A DNA stretch of 64,000 nucleotides from Chitinophagaceae bacterium. Its GTDB lineage: Bacteria; Bacteroidota; Bacteroidia; Chitinophagales; Chitinophagaceae. A model generated the notes under the pieces. It saw nothing but the letters and a program-made list of their open reading frames with translations. It ran no database searches and was not told the origin of the DNA. Made by a program: the position numbers and the translations under genes. The DNA lies in assembly GCA_947458275.1 (NCBI GenBank), contig CANGYR010000006.1, positions 62,001 to 126,000 on the forward strand, read 5' to 3'. How positions within the stretch are numbered: position 1 is the first letter of the stretch; every line of letters begins with the position of its first letter. This document shows, in pieces, positions 29,879-40,041 of the stretch.

Positions 29879-32274
29879 CTTAAAGCTAGTTCCAGCACTT
29901 GTTGCATCGTTTTCACATAATGAAAAGTTATACCGGTAATGAATTTCTGATTAATTTCTTCCACATCTTTCTGATTCTGCCAGCACATGATAATTTCTTT
30001 GATGCCTGATCTTTTTGCTGCAAGAACTTTCTCTTTAATTCCTCCAACGGGGAGTACCTGTCCTCTCAGTGTGATTTCGCCGGTCATAGCCAGATAAGGT
30101 TTTATCTTTCTTCCGGTAAAAGCACTGGCTAAGGCAGACATCATGGTTATTCCTGCGCTGGGGCCGTCTTTAGGTACGGCACCTTCGGGGATATGAATGT
30201 GTACATTTTTTTTATTGAATATTTCCGGCTCGTTGATGCCAACTTTTTTTGCATTGGCCTGAATCCAGGTGAATGCTGTACTGGCACTTTCTTTCATCAC
30301 ATTGCCCAGATTGCCTGTTAATTTCAATTCGCCTTTGCCGTCACTAAGTTGAGTTTCAATAAAAAGAATATCACCTCCAACATAGGTCCAGGCAAGGCCC
30401 ACAGCTACTCCGGGCATATTCGACATTTTATATAAGTCATTGGAGTATTTTGCCCTTCCCAGAATTTTCTCTACATCACCATTGGAAATAGTAGGTTTTA
30501 TTTTTCCTTTCATTACCAGCTCTTTGGCTTCATAGCGCATTACACTTGCCAATAAACGGTCTAGTTCTCTCACTCCACTTTCTCTGGTATAATCGGTAAT
30601 TATTTTAGCCAGAACACTGTCGTTTATTTTGAGATTATTTTTCTTTAATCCATGCATTTCTTTTTGCTTTGGAATTAAGTGCTGCTTGGCTATTTCAATT
30701 TTTTCTTCTATTGCATATCCGCTCAGATCTATTATTTCCAATCTGTCTCTCAAAGCCGGTTGTATATTACCTATGTTATTGGCTGTAGCGATAAACAATA
30801 CTTTGCTGAGATCATATTCCAGTTCAAGATAGTTGTCGTAAAAACTATTGTTTTGTTCAGGATCCAATACCTCCAGTAATGCCGAAGAAGGATCGCCTCT
30901 GTGATCGCTGCCTACTTTGTCGATTTCATCGAGAATGATTACCGGATTGCTTGATTTGGCCTTTCTGATAGATTGGATAACTCTTCCCGGCATAGCTCCG
31001 ATATATGTTTTCCGATGGCCTCTTATTTCACTTTCGTCGTGCAAACCTCCAAGACTCAAACGGATATATTTTCTATTGACTGCAGAGGCGATGCTTTTAC
31101 CCAGACTGGTTTTTCCTATACCCGGAGGGCCAACAAAACAAAGTATAGGACTTTTCATATCCCCTTTCAATTTCAACACAGCAAGGTATTCCAGAATACG
31201 CTCTTTGATTTTATCCATGCCATAATGATCATGGTTCAATAATTTCTTTGCTTTTTTTATATCATAAGAATCTTCAGTGCATTCATCCCATGGCAGGTCG
31301 AGCAGCAAATCCAGGTGATTGTATACGACTGAGTAATCAGGTGTGGATGGGTGCATGCGCTCTAATTTCTCCAGACCTTTTTTAAACATTTCCTTGGCAG
31401 ATGCAGGCCATTTTTTATTTTCTGCCTTTTTAGCCATCTCTTTTACTTCGGCCACATTATCGCCACCCAGTTCATCTTTAATGGCTTTCAATTGTTGCTG
31501 TAAAAAATATTCTCTTTGTTGTTTGTCGAGTTCGGCTCTTGTTTTGTTGGTGACTTTATTTTTTAATTCTGCATATTGAAGTTCTGTATGCATTAAGTTC
31601 ATCAGCAATTCACCGCGCTCTTTTATATTGTTTATTTCAAGCAGTTGTTGTTTTTTCTTCAAATCGCAATTGAGGTTACTCCCTACGAAGTGAATCAGGA
31701 ACGAGGGGTTCTCAATATTTTTAAGGATGATGGCTGCTTCGCTGGGAAGGTTAGGGGAGTGACCTACAATTTGAGCAGCAAGATCTTTGATACTGCTCAA
31801 CATGGCATCGAAATCAGGGTCATTAGATATTTTTTCTTCTGATAAAAGCGAAATCTTTGCTTTGAAATAAGGCTCTTCTGAGGTGATTTGTTCTATTTGA
31901 AATCGTTTACGACCTTGAATAATGATGGTAGTTCCGCCATCAGGCATTTTAATCAGTTTGACGATTTTTGCAACCGTTCCAATAGATTCAAGATCGTTTA
32001 TGGAGGGTTCTTCAATGGTGCTGTCTTTTTGAGCCAGCACGCCAATCAGTTTGTCGGATTTATAAGAGTCTGTTACAGCTTTGATGCTTTTATCGCGTCC
32101 AACGGTTATTGGAATAACCACTCCGGGAAACAAAACGGTATTGCGTAATGGCAAGATGGGTAGTTCTTCAGGAATGTCTTGTTGATCGTTTTCGCCCTCT
32201 TCTTCATTCAGGGGTATAATCGGCATGAATTCCGTTTCATCCTCATTCCCCTGCAGAAATATGTTTTTGTTCAT
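29875..32274 (-). CDS. lon: ATP-dependent protease Lon
   Basis: [53 protein letters not shown]. Confidence 0.97.
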   Translation of the reverse strand: MNKNIFLQGNEDETEFMPIIPLNEEEGENDQQDIPEELPILPLRNTVLFPGVVIPITVGRDKSIKAVTDSYKSDKLIGVLAQKDSTIEEPSINDLESIGTVAKIVKLIKMPDGGTTIIIQGRKRFQIEQITSEEPYFKAKISLLSEEKISNDPDFDAMLSSIKDLAAQIVGHSPNLPSEAAIILKNIENPSFLIHFVGSNLNCDLKKKQQLLEINNIKERGELLMNLMHTELQYAELKNKVTNKTRAELDKQQREYFLQQQLKAIKDELGGDNVAEVKEMAKKAENKKWPASAKEMFKKGLEKLERMHPSTPDYSVVYNHLDLLLDLPWDECTEDSYDIKKAKKLLNHDHYGMDKIKERILEYLAVLKLKGDMKSPILCFVGPPGIGKTSLGKSIASAVNRKYIRLSLGGLHDESEIRGHRKTYIGAMPGRVIQSIRKAKSSNPVIILDEIDKVGSDHRGDPSSALLEVLDPEQNNSFYDNYLELEYDLSKVLFIATANNIGNIQPALRDRLEIIDLSGYAIEEKIEIAKQHLIPKQKEMHGLKKNNLKINDSVLAKIITDYTRESGVRELDRLLASVMRYEAKELVMKGKIKPTISNGDVEKILGRAKYSNDLYKMSNMPGVAVGLAWTYVGGDILFIETQLSDGKGELKLTGNLGNVMKESASTAFTWIQANAKKVGINEPEIFNKKNVHIHIPEGAVPKDGPSAGITMMSALASAFTGRKIKPYLAMTGEITLRGQVLPVGGIKEKVLAAKRSGIKEIIMCWQNQKDVEEINQKFITGITFHYVKTMQQVLELALS

Positions 32275-32476
32275 AATTGGTCTTGATTTAATCCTTCATG
32301 TGCACAAATAATTCGCTCGGTATTTACGCGACAATTTGGCAAAATTAATTGAGTTATTTGATTTTTTAGTATAACGTCCAATTAAGACAAGATTAATGCC
32401 AATCTATTATAAATTCAAAAAATGAGTCCTTTTGCTCATGTATTGTTTAGCTTCAAATGGAGTATTTTTGTTGAAT

Positions 32477-33931
32477 ATGGATATTAATTGTTCGCCGGCA
32501 GAATCGGCTCTTTTTGAAAAGGTAGCATCGGCAGCTCAGTCATTAGGGGTTGATTGTTATGTCATTGGCGGTTTTGTTAGAGATAAATTACTGGGTCGAA
32601 AGACGAAAGACATAGATATTGTTTGCACCGGAGACGGCATTGCACTGGCACATGAGACGGCTAAAAAGTTTACGAATCCCCCTTACGTAAGTTTTTTTAA
32701 AAACTTTGGCACTGCCCAGATAAAGATTGGTGTAAATAATGAAAAAATGGCAGAGTTTTCCGATGAAGAATCGGACTTCATTGAAATTGAATTTGTTGGC
32801 GCCAGAAAAGAAAGTTACAGTTTCGACAGCCGAAATCCTGTTGTTGAGCCCGGAACCATTGAAGATGATCAGCGAAGAAGGGATTTTACCATAAATGCAC
32901 TGGCTGTCAGTTTAAATAAAAAAGATTACGGAAAACTCATCGATCCTTTTGGCGGGTTGAATCATCTGGAGCAAAAAATTATTAAAACGCCGCTTGCACC
33001 AAAAGAGACATTCAGCGATGATCCGCTGAGAATGATGCGTGCCATTCGGTTTGCGACGCAACTCAATTTTACCATTGAAGAAAATACTTTAGCAGCCATT
33101 AAAGAAATTGCCGAAAGGATTAAGATTATCAGTAAAGAAAGGATTGCCGATGAGCTGAATAAAATACTATTGAGTCAAAAGCCTTCCATTGGTTTTGATT
33201 TATTGTACAAGACCAATTTGCTTCAATTGATTTTTCCTCAAATGACTGCATTGGCAGGAGCAGAATATATTGATGGCAAAGGCCATAAAGATAATTTTTA
33301 TCATACCCTTCAGGTGGTAGATAATATTTCAGAGACTACCGATGATTTATGGCTCAGGTGGGCTGCAGTCTTACACGATATTGCCAAGCCGGCGACCAAG
33401 AGATTTGAAGAAGGCCATGGATGGACTTTTCACGGACATGAAGTAGTGGGGGGGAGAATGGTGCCTAAAATTTTTACTCAATTGAAACTTCCTCAAAATG
33501 AAAAAATGAGGTTTGTTAGAAAGATGGTAGAGCTTCATTTGCGTCCGATTAGTCTTACAAAAGAGAGTATAACGGATTCGGCTATACGAAGATTGATTTT
33601 TGATGCAGGAGATGATCTGGAATCGCTGTTTAAATTATGCAAAGCTGATATTACTTCTAAAAACAGGAATAAAGTCAAAAGATATTTGGAGAATTTTGAG
33701 CTCGTTCAAAGACGCTGTGCTGAAGTTGAAGAGAATGACCATATAAGAAACTGGCAGCCGCCCGTTACAGGTGAAATGATTATGGATTTTTTTATGCTTT
33801 CTCCCGGAAGAGAAGTGGGGATCATAAAAAATGCCATAAGAGAGGCTATTTTGGATGGGCAGATAACCAATGAATACAGCGCAGCTCATGAGTTTATGAT
33901 TCAAAAAGGACGGGAGATGGGCTTGATTTAA
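32477..33931 (+). CDS. CCA tRNA nucleotidyltransferase/poly(A) polymerase family with HD domain
   Basis: CYVIGGFVRDKLLGRKTKDIDIV; RRRDFTINALAV; RWAAVLHDIAKP; start at MDINCSPAE rather than 32432. Confidence 0.92.
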   Translation: MDINCSPAESALFEKVASAAQSLGVDCYVIGGFVRDKLLGRKTKDIDIVCTGDGIALAHETAKKFTNPPYVSFFKNFGTAQIKIGVNNEKMAEFSDEESDFIEIEFVGARKESYSFDSRNPVVEPGTIEDDQRRRDFTINALAVSLNKKDYGKLIDPFGGLNHLEQKIIKTPLAPKETFSDDPLRMMRAIRFATQLNFTIEENTLAAIKEIAERIKIISKERIADELNKILLSQKPSIGFDLLYKTNLLQLIFPQMTALAGAEYIDGKGHKDNFYHTLQVVDNISETTDDLWLRWAAVLHDIAKPATKRFEEGHGWTFHGHEVVGGRMVPKIFTQLKLPQNEKMRFVRKMVELHLRPISLTKESITDSAIRRLIFDAGDDLESLFKLCKADITSKNRNKVKRYLENFELVQRRCAEVEENDHIRNWQPPVTGEMIMDFFMLSPGREVGIIKNAIREAILDGQITNEYSAAHEFMIQKGREMGLI

Positions 33932-34060
33932 TTTCTCAGCCCTATCAACATGTTAAATATGTCATAAGTGTTGTGTAAAACCTCTAAAGGAGTTATATTG
34001 CATGAGTCTCAAACAACGAAAACTTTTTAATAAACTTAGTTCTACCACATTTAATAATGC

Positions 34061-35146
34061 ATGTGTATGAAAAAACTTCTTTTACTGATTTGCTTATTTC
34101 CCGCTTTAATTCAGGCGCAGTCGAAAAAAAAGTCCAAGGCTTCCTCAACAAATGAGGTTCAACTTGAAGCCGGCAGTTATAAAATAACGGGAACTTTAAC
34201 CGGATATAATGATGGTACGGTCATTGACTTAGTAAATCCCAATACACGCATTCCAGAAGCTACGGCCAAGTTGTCAAATGGCAGTTTTACTCTTTCAGGT
34301 AAATTGGAATCACCAGATATCAAACTGCTCACCTTTGATAAATCCAATGCTTTCATTCCAATTTTTCTGGATTACAGCAATGTTACTGTCACAGCTAAAA
34401 ATGGAGAATTGCAGAATGCTTCAGTAATCGGTTCAAAATCTCACGATGAGTTTATTCAGTACAATACTATCATTAGACCATACGATCAATTGTTTAGTGG
34501 AAACGGAGCTTCCGATCCTGCACAGTCTAAAAAATGCGCAGATGGTCTTGAGTCATTTGTAAAACAAAATAGTTCCTCTTTTGTAGCTCCTTTGGCCATC
34601 TATCGTATCAATCAGCTTACTGATAATGGGGAGCAAATGGAACGTTTATTCAATGGTCTGACAGGTGATGTAAAATCTTCTCCCATCGGAGGATATATTG
34701 CCCAGCAAATTGCTGAAGCAAAAAGGAACCCTATGGGAAAACCATTACCGGATTTTTCTCAGGAAGATACCAACGGCAAATTAGTGAGCTTTTCTTCATT
34801 CAAAGGGAAGTATGTATTGGTTGATTTCTGGGCAAGCTGGTGTGGCCCCTGTCGCCAGGAAAATCCAAATGTAGTTAGAGCTTACAATAAATATAAAGGT
34901 AAGAATTTCACCGTTCTGGGAATTTCTTTAGACAAATCAAAACAACCCTGGTTGGATGCTATTCAGGCAGATGGTTTAACCTGGCAACATCTAAGTGATT
35001 TAAAAGGATGGACCAATGCTGTAGCACAGAAATTTGGCATCAACAGTATACCTCAAAACTTTTTGGTTGATCCTAATGGAGTAGTAATCGGTAAAAATCT
35101 TCGCGGAGCGGATTTGGATAGTAAGCTGGAAGAAATTTTGAAGTAA
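34061..35146 (+). CDS. TlpA-like thioredoxin-family protein with DUF4369-like N-terminal domain
   Basis: Signal peptide; VLVDFWASWCGPCRQENP active site. Confidence 0.88.
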   Translation: MCMKKLLLLICLFPALIQAQSKKKSKASSTNEVQLEAGSYKITGTLTGYNDGTVIDLVNPNTRIPEATAKLSNGSFTLSGKLESPDIKLLTFDKSNAFIPIFLDYSNVTVTAKNGELQNASVIGSKSHDEFIQYNTIIRPYDQLFSGNGASDPAQSKKCADGLESFVKQNSSSFVAPLAIYRINQLTDNGEQMERLFNGLTGDVKSSPIGGYIAQQIAEAKRNPMGKPLPDFSQEDTNGKLVSFSSFKGKYVLVDFWASWCGPCRQENPNVVRAYNKYKGKNFTVLGISLDKSKQPWLDAIQADGLTWQHLSDLKGWTNAVAQKFGINSIPQNFLVDPNGVVIGKNLRGADLDSKLEEILK

Positions 35147-35202
35147 CGTTTAGGCGTTTAGACGATTAGGTGTTTAGGGGGATAGGGGTATAGGTGTATA
35201 GG
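35147..35202 (+). repeat. Period-8 array (CGTTTAGG type), 7 contiguous units, starting immediately after the TlpA stop
   Basis: CGTTTAGG CGTTTAGA CGATTAGG TGTTTAGG GGGATAGG GGTATAGG TGTATAGG. Confidence 0.9.
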
Positions 35203-35208
35203 TTTAAA

Positions 35209-35248
35209 ATTAGTAACCTAAACTTCTAAACTCCTAAACTATCAAACC
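35209..35248 (-). repeat. Period-8 array (AGTTTAGG type) on the pdxJ strand; first unit contains the pdxJ stop
   Basis: Minus: GGTTTGAT AGTTTAGG AGTTTAGA AGTTTAGG TTACTAAT. Confidence 0.85.
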
Positions 35249-35961
35249 AGTTTTCTCTTATACATCTGCACCGTATTCTCCAATCCCAAATTAATAGCAT
35301 CACAAATAAGCGCATGGCCTATGGATACTTCGAGCAGTCCGGGAATGTTTTTTGCGAAATAGGAGAGGTTGTTTAAATCGAGATCATGGCCGGCATTGAT
35401 GCCTATACCCAGTTCATTTGCTTTTATTGCAGCTTTCAAATACGGAGCGATGGCAGCTTCTTTATTTCCTTTTGCAAAATCAATGGCGTATTGCTCTGTG
35501 TATAATTCAATTCTGTCGGTACCGGTATTTTTAGCCGCTTCAATCATTTCTGTGACAGGATCAACAAAAATAGAAACACGAATACCTGCATTTTTAAAAA
35601 CAGATATGATATCAGTGAGGTATGACTGATGTTCAACAGTATTCCATCCGTGATTGCTGGTTAATTGTCCGGTTGCATCAGGCACCAATGTAACCTGGGC
35701 AGGTTTGTTTTCCAGTACCAGCTCAACAAATTTTTTTTCAACAGGGTTGCCTTCAATATTGAATTCAGTATGAATATTTTTTTTAAGTTCAACAACATCA
35801 GCATAACGAATATGTCTTTCATCAGGTCTGGGATGAACCGTAATGCCATCAGCGCCAAAACGTTCTATATCCAATGCAGCCTTCAACAGATTCGGATTAT
35901 TGCCGCCTCTGGAATTGCGAAGGGTAGCGATTTTATTTATGTTGACTGATAATTTTGTCAT
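35242..35961 (-). CDS. pdxJ: Pyridoxine 5'-phosphate synthase
   Basis: LSVNINKIATLRNSRGGNNPN; GADGITVHPRPDERHIR; ELGIGINAGHDLDL. Confidence 0.95.
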   Translation of the reverse strand: MTKLSVNINKIATLRNSRGGNNPNLLKAALDIERFGADGITVHPRPDERHIRYADVVELKKNIHTEFNIEGNPVEKKFVELVLENKPAQVTLVPDATGQLTSNHGWNTVEHQSYLTDIISVFKNAGIRVSIFVDPVTEMIEAAKNTGTDRIELYTEQYAIDFAKGNKEAAIAPYLKAAIKANELGIGINAGHDLDLNNLSYFAKNIPGLLEVSIGHALICDAINLGLENTVQMYKRKLV

Positions 35962-36016
35962 TTTTGAAAAATCATTTTTATAAAGTTAGTATTATTAGAC
36001 ATGATTTAAAATCAGA

Positions 36017-36739
36017 CTAATCAGTTTTGATTAAATCTCTGATGACAACGGATGCTATTACGGCACCAAAGGTGGCGGGCAAGTATGACATAGTTCCGTA
36101 GGCGGATTTTTTAAAATTGCTACCGTCGGTGAGCATCAGACTTTCTTTGTTGTTTTCTTCAGGCGAAAATACTGTTTTGATACCTCTGTAGATTTTATCT
36201 TTTTTAAGCATTTTTCTTACCTGTTGTGCAAAGGGGCAATTGTATGTTTTGGATATATCGGCTACTTTAAGTTGTGTAGGATCCATCTTACCTCCGGCGC
36301 CCATGCTACTCACAAAAGGGATTTTTTTATCGTAGGCGATTTTTATGAAAGTCAGTTTAGGCGTAATGCTGTCAATGGCATCCACGATATAGTCGGGGTT
36401 GGCAAGAAGAATTTTTTCTACCATTTCCGGACTTATAAATTCTTTGATAGAATTGAGTTGAAGTTCGGGATTTATCTGGCAGAGTCTTTCAGCCATGATA
36501 TCGGCTTTTGATACACCATGATTGGTAGCCAGTGCCGGTAATTGACGATTGCGGTTGGTAGGGTCTACCACATCACCATCAATGATGGTCATTTTTCCGA
36601 TGCCGCTTCTGCAAATAAATTCAGCAGCAAAAGAACCTACACCACCCATGCCGATTACCATTACATGCTTGTCATTTAGTTGCCTTACTTTATCTTCTCC
36701 AATAAGCAGAGATGTTCTGCTGAGCCATGAAATATCCAT
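36017..36739 (-). CDS. tcdA: tRNA threonylcarbamoyladenosine dehydratase (ThiF/E1-like)
   Basis: VMVIGMGGVGSFAAEFICRSGIGKMTIIDGDVVDPTNRNRQLPA. Confidence 0.9.
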   Translation of the reverse strand: MDISWLSRTSLLIGEDKVRQLNDKHVMVIGMGGVGSFAAEFICRSGIGKMTIIDGDVVDPTNRNRQLPALATNHGVSKADIMAERLCQINPELQLNSIKEFISPEMVEKILLANPDYIVDAIDSITPKLTFIKIAYDKKIPFVSSMGAGGKMDPTQLKVADISKTYNCPFAQQVRKMLKKDKIYRGIKTVFSPEENNKESLMLTDGSNFKKSAYGTMSYLPATFGAVIASVVIRDLIKTD

Positions 36740-36770
36740 TTTGTAAAATTACAATTGATTTGGGATAGAT

Positions 36771-36810
36771 GGTTGAAAGTAGTTGAAGATGGTTGAAGGT
36801 AGTTGAAGTT
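36771..36810 (+). repeat. Period-10 array GRTGGTTGAA type, 4 units
   Basis: GGTTGAAAGT AGTTGAAGAT GGTTGAAGGT AGTTGAAGTT. Confidence 0.85.
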
Positions 36811-36847
36811 ATTCAACTGTAATACCTTGAAATCCTCAAATATTTTT

Positions 36848-36883
36848 ACCGCTGAGAAAGAAGAGCGCTGAGATTCGCAGAGG
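36848..36883 (+). repeat. ACCGCTGAG...CGCTGAG...CGCAGAGG block, copy 1
   Basis: ACCGCTGAGAAAGAAGAGCGCTGAGATTCGCAGAGG; near-identical to 54891-54927. Confidence 0.8.
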
Positions 36884-36910
36884 TTATTTATTATTTTAGG
36901 AGAGGATATG

Positions 36911-36950
36911 TTCAACAAATTTCAACCATCTTCCACCATATTCAACACAA
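36911..36950 (-). repeat. Inverted counterpart of the period-10 array
   Basis: TTCAACAAAT TTCAACCATC TTCCACCATA TTCAACACAA (plus strand). Confidence 0.85.
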
Positions 36951-36979
36951 AAGCCCTGTTTTTTGGACAGGGCTTTTGT
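36951..36979 (-). terminator. Rho-independent terminator of ahcY
   Basis: AAAGCCCTGT...ACAGGGCTTTT hairpin. Confidence 0.8.
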
Positions 36980-37002
36980 TATTGTTTTGCTGAAAGAATC
37001 GG

Positions 37003-38331
37003 TTAATAACGATACATATCTGTCTTATACGGACCTGCAGCGTCAATGCCAAGGTATTCAGACTGATCTTTTGTAAGCACTTCCAGTTCAACGCCAATTT
37101 TAGCCAGGTGAAGACGGGCAACTTTCTCATCGAGGTGCTTAGGCAGAACATATACTTTGTTCTCGTATTTTTCTGAATTAGCCCACAATTCAATCTGAGC
37201 AAGTGTTTGGTTAGTGAATGAATTACTCATCACAAAACTTGGGTGACCTGTAGCACATCCCAGATTAACCAAACGGCCTTCAGCCAAAACGATGATGTCT
37301 TTTCCTTCTATGTTGTACAAATCAACCTGTGGCTTGATGGTATTTTTAGTGTCACCATAATTATCGTTCAGCCAAGCCATATCAATTTCAATATCGAAGT
37401 GTCCGATGTTACAAACAATAGCTTTGTCTTTCATCAGTCTGAAATGTTTTTCAGTGATGAGGTCGCGGCAACCGCTTGCAGTAACGATGATATCAGCTTC
37501 TTTTACTGCATCAATCATTTTCTTTACTTCAAAACCGTCCATAGCCGCTTGTAAAGCGCAGATTGGGTCGATTTCGGTAACGATTACACGAGCACCGGCA
37601 CCACGAAGACTTTCAGCTGAACCTTTACCTACGTCGCCGTAACCGCCTACAACAGCCACTTTGCCGGCCATCATTACGTCAGTAGCACGACGGATAGAAT
37701 CAACCAGACTTTCTTTACAACCGTATTTGTTGTCGAATTTAGATTTTGTTACAGAGTCATTTACATTGATAGCAGGGATTGGTAAAGTACCTTTCGCCAT
37801 TCTCTCATACAAACGGTGTACTCCTGTAGTTGTCTCTTCGCTCAATCCTTTGATATTGGCAATCAGTTCAGGATATTTATCAAATACGATGTTAGTCAAA
37901 TCACCACCATCATCCAAAATCATATTCAAAGGCTTATCTGCACTTCCGAAGAATAAAGTTTGCTCAATGCACCAGTCAGCTTCTTCCTGAGTTTGACCTT
38001 TCCATGCATATACGCCAATTCCTGCAGCGGCAATAGCAGCAGCAGCCTGATCTTGGGTAGAGAAAATGTTACAGCTGCTCCATTTTACTTCAGCACCTAA
38101 AGCTACCAATGTTTCAATCAGTACAGCAGTTTGGATAGTCATGTGTAAGCAACCTGCGATACGCGCACCTTTCAAAGGCTGGCTAGCTGCATATTCTTCA
38201 CGAATGCTCATCAGACCGGGCATTTCTGCTTCAGCCAGACGAATTTCTTTACGGCCCCATTCTGCGAGGCTCATGTCTTTCACCTTGTATTTCAGGTTAA
38301 AGTCGATAGCACTTAAAGTTGTAGTTGACAT
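37003..38331 (-). CDS. ahcY: Adenosylhomocysteinase
   Basis: [67 protein letters not shown]-terminus; start MSTTTLS. Confidence 0.97.
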   Translation of the reverse strand: MSTTTLSAIDFNLKYKVKDMSLAEWGRKEIRLAEAEMPGLMSIREEYAASQPLKGARIAGCLHMTIQTAVLIETLVALGAEVKWSSCNIFSTQDQAAAAIAAAGIGVYAWKGQTQEEADWCIEQTLFFGSADKPLNMILDDGGDLTNIVFDKYPELIANIKGLSEETTTGVHRLYERMAKGTLPIPAINVNDSVTKSKFDNKYGCKESLVDSIRRATDVMMAGKVAVVGGYGDVGKGSAESLRGAGARVIVTEIDPICALQAAMDGFEVKKMIDAVKEADIIVTASGCRDLITEKHFRLMKDKAIVCNIGHFDIEIDMAWLNDNYGDTKNTIKPQVDLYNIEGKDIIVLAEGRLVNLGCATGHPSFVMSNSFTNQTLAQIELWANSEKYENKVYVLPKHLDEKVARLHLAKIGVELEVLTKDQSEYLGIDAAGPYKTDMYRY

Positions 38332-38349
38332 ATTAATTTTTTTAGAACA

Positions 38350-38357
38350 CAAAGGTA
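38350..38357 (-). promoter_or_regulatory. ahcY -7 motif (minus strand TACCTTTG)
   Basis: Exact TAnnTTTG, 18 bp upstream of the ATG. Confidence 0.5.
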
Positions 38358-38410
38358 TACTAATTGAGCAGATATTCTAAATTATTTTAAAAAAATAGAA
38401 TGAAATAATA

Positions 38411-38418
38411 TAAATTTG
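38411..38418 (+). promoter_or_regulatory. Lrp-family gene -7 motif TAAATTTG
   Basis: Exact TAnnTTTG, 30 bp upstream of the ATG. Confidence 0.5.
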
Positions 38419-38448
38419 ATTATTATTAGAATAAAATAATAGTTTATC

Positions 38449-38949
38449 ATGAAAAAAGTAGAAAATAAAGAACAAAATGCTGTGATTATGCCTTCGCTGG
38501 ACAAAACAGACCTTGCTATACTGAAACTATTACAGGAAAATGCACGGATTACAGTGAAGGAAATTTCGGAGAAAGTGCATTTGAGCACAACGCCGGTGCA
38601 TGAGCGAATTAAACGTATGGAACAAACAGGGGTGATTAAACAATATGCAACGCTGGTTGACTATGCCAAAGTAAAAAAAGGTTTGATGGTGATTTGCTAT
38701 GTCTCTCTCAAAGAACATAGTAAAAATGCCGGATTGAAATTCATCAAATCAATCAATGCCCTTCATGAGGTAATAGAATGCTATAATATCAGCGGGGAGT
38801 TTGATTTTATGCTGAAAGTAGTAGAGGAGAATATGGACAGTTATTATGATTTCCATGTCAATCGACTCAGCTTGATTGAGAACATGGGAAATATTCAGAG
38901 CGTATTTGTGATGGGAGTGATCAAGCAAACGCATCAACTGGTTTGGTAA
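38449..38949 (+). CDS. Lrp/AsnC-family transcriptional regulator
   Basis: LDKTDLAILKLLQENARITVKEISEKVHLSTTPVHERIKRMEQTGVIKQYATLVD. Confidence 0.95.
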   Translation: MKKVENKEQNAVIMPSLDKTDLAILKLLQENARITVKEISEKVHLSTTPVHERIKRMEQTGVIKQYATLVDYAKVKKGLMVICYVSLKEHSKNAGLKFIKSINALHEVIECYNISGEFDFMLKVVEENMDSYYDFHVNRLSLIENMGNIQSVFVMGVIKQTHQLVW

Positions 38950-38962
38950 TAGAATTGAAATG

Positions 38963-39460
38963 TCAGAAATGAATTTCCATCAGATAATCGTCCATCACAA
39001 AGTTATTGCCAATATCCAGCACCAGCTCACGATATATTGAAAATCCGTTTTTGTGATAAAAATCAACTGCGGTATTTTTTTTATTGACCTGCAATTCAAT
39101 TCTTTCCGCATTTTTTGATTTAGAAAACTGCATCACCGCATCCAATAATAATTTACCCGCACCTTTGCCTTGACAGCTCGGTATTACATATAACTTGTGC
39201 AGTTTGAATGATTTCACATCTGTGTCAACAGCTGAACAACTTGCAAAACCAATGGCTTCATTGTTTTCATTAAAAGATATGAAGAAAGTATGTCCGAGTG
39301 TATTGAGCTGATTTTCTAGAGAATCCTGGCTGTACATCATCTCCAGCATATACTCAATTTGTTCCTTGCTGATGATTTTGCTGTAAGCAGTTGGCCAGGT
39401 TACCAATGCAATATGTCGGATAATATTGAGCTGATGTCTGTCTGCGAAAGAAATTTTCAT
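38963..39460 (-). CDS. GNAT-family N-acetyltransferase
   Basis: KLYVIPSCQGKGAGKLLLDAV; ELQVNKKNTAVDFYHKNGF. Confidence 0.88.
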   Translation of the reverse strand: MKISFADRHQLNIIRHIALVTWPTAYSKIISKEQIEYMLEMMYSQDSLENQLNTLGHTFFISFNENNEAIGFASCSAVDTDVKSFKLHKLYVIPSCQGKGAGKLLLDAVMQFSKSKNAERIELQVNKKNTAVDFYHKNGFSIYRELVLDIGNNFVMDDYLMEIHF

Positions 39461-39469
39461 TTCCCTCTG

Positions 39470-39955
39470 TTATTTGGTAAAAATTTTAAGATTGGGAGCA
39501 TACATCACAACGCCTTTACTGTCTTTGACGATAATGTCAAAAAAAAGCATTTCTTCCCCCGGTTTGATATCTTGTCTGATATTGTCAATCCACACTTTAG
39601 GGAGAGGAGTGGCTTTAAAATTATCAGAAATCATACTGGTGGTAGGGAATGGTTTGCCGGTGGTTTCATCTTCAGACATCACTCTTCTTTTGTACAGGAA
39701 CTGATAATAAGTGATGGTGTATAGATTATTTTGTTTGTCAGTCACTCTAATGGGACTATCAATCAGTTTAAACAACTCCTGTGCAGATACCGTTGCAGTG
39801 TCTGAATAAGCTCCCAAATAGGTCTTTAAAACGGGCAACTCCGATTTTTTTATAATAGTTTTTTTTGAAGTAGTAGCTTTCTTTTTTTGAGCATTTGCTG
39901 AAAAGATAGTAACCAACGTAAAAAAACTTAGCAGTATAATTTTTGTTCTATGCAT
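39470..39955 (-). CDS. Hypothetical secreted protein
   Basis: Signal peptide; no recognised domain. Confidence 0.6.
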   Translation of the reverse strand: MHRTKIILLSFFTLVTIFSANAQKKKATTSKKTIIKKSELPVLKTYLGAYSDTATVSAQELFKLIDSPIRVTDKQNNLYTITYYQFLYKRRVMSEDETTGKPFPTTSMISDNFKATPLPKVWIDNIRQDIKPGEEMLFFDIIVKDSKGVVMYAPNLKIFTK

Positions 39956-40041
39956 ATTTTAAAAGATGTCTATAAAAATAACAAAGAATTACTTTAAACC
40001 GGTTGTTTGGATTTGTTAAAATTAAAAGCTTTGTGGCTTTG

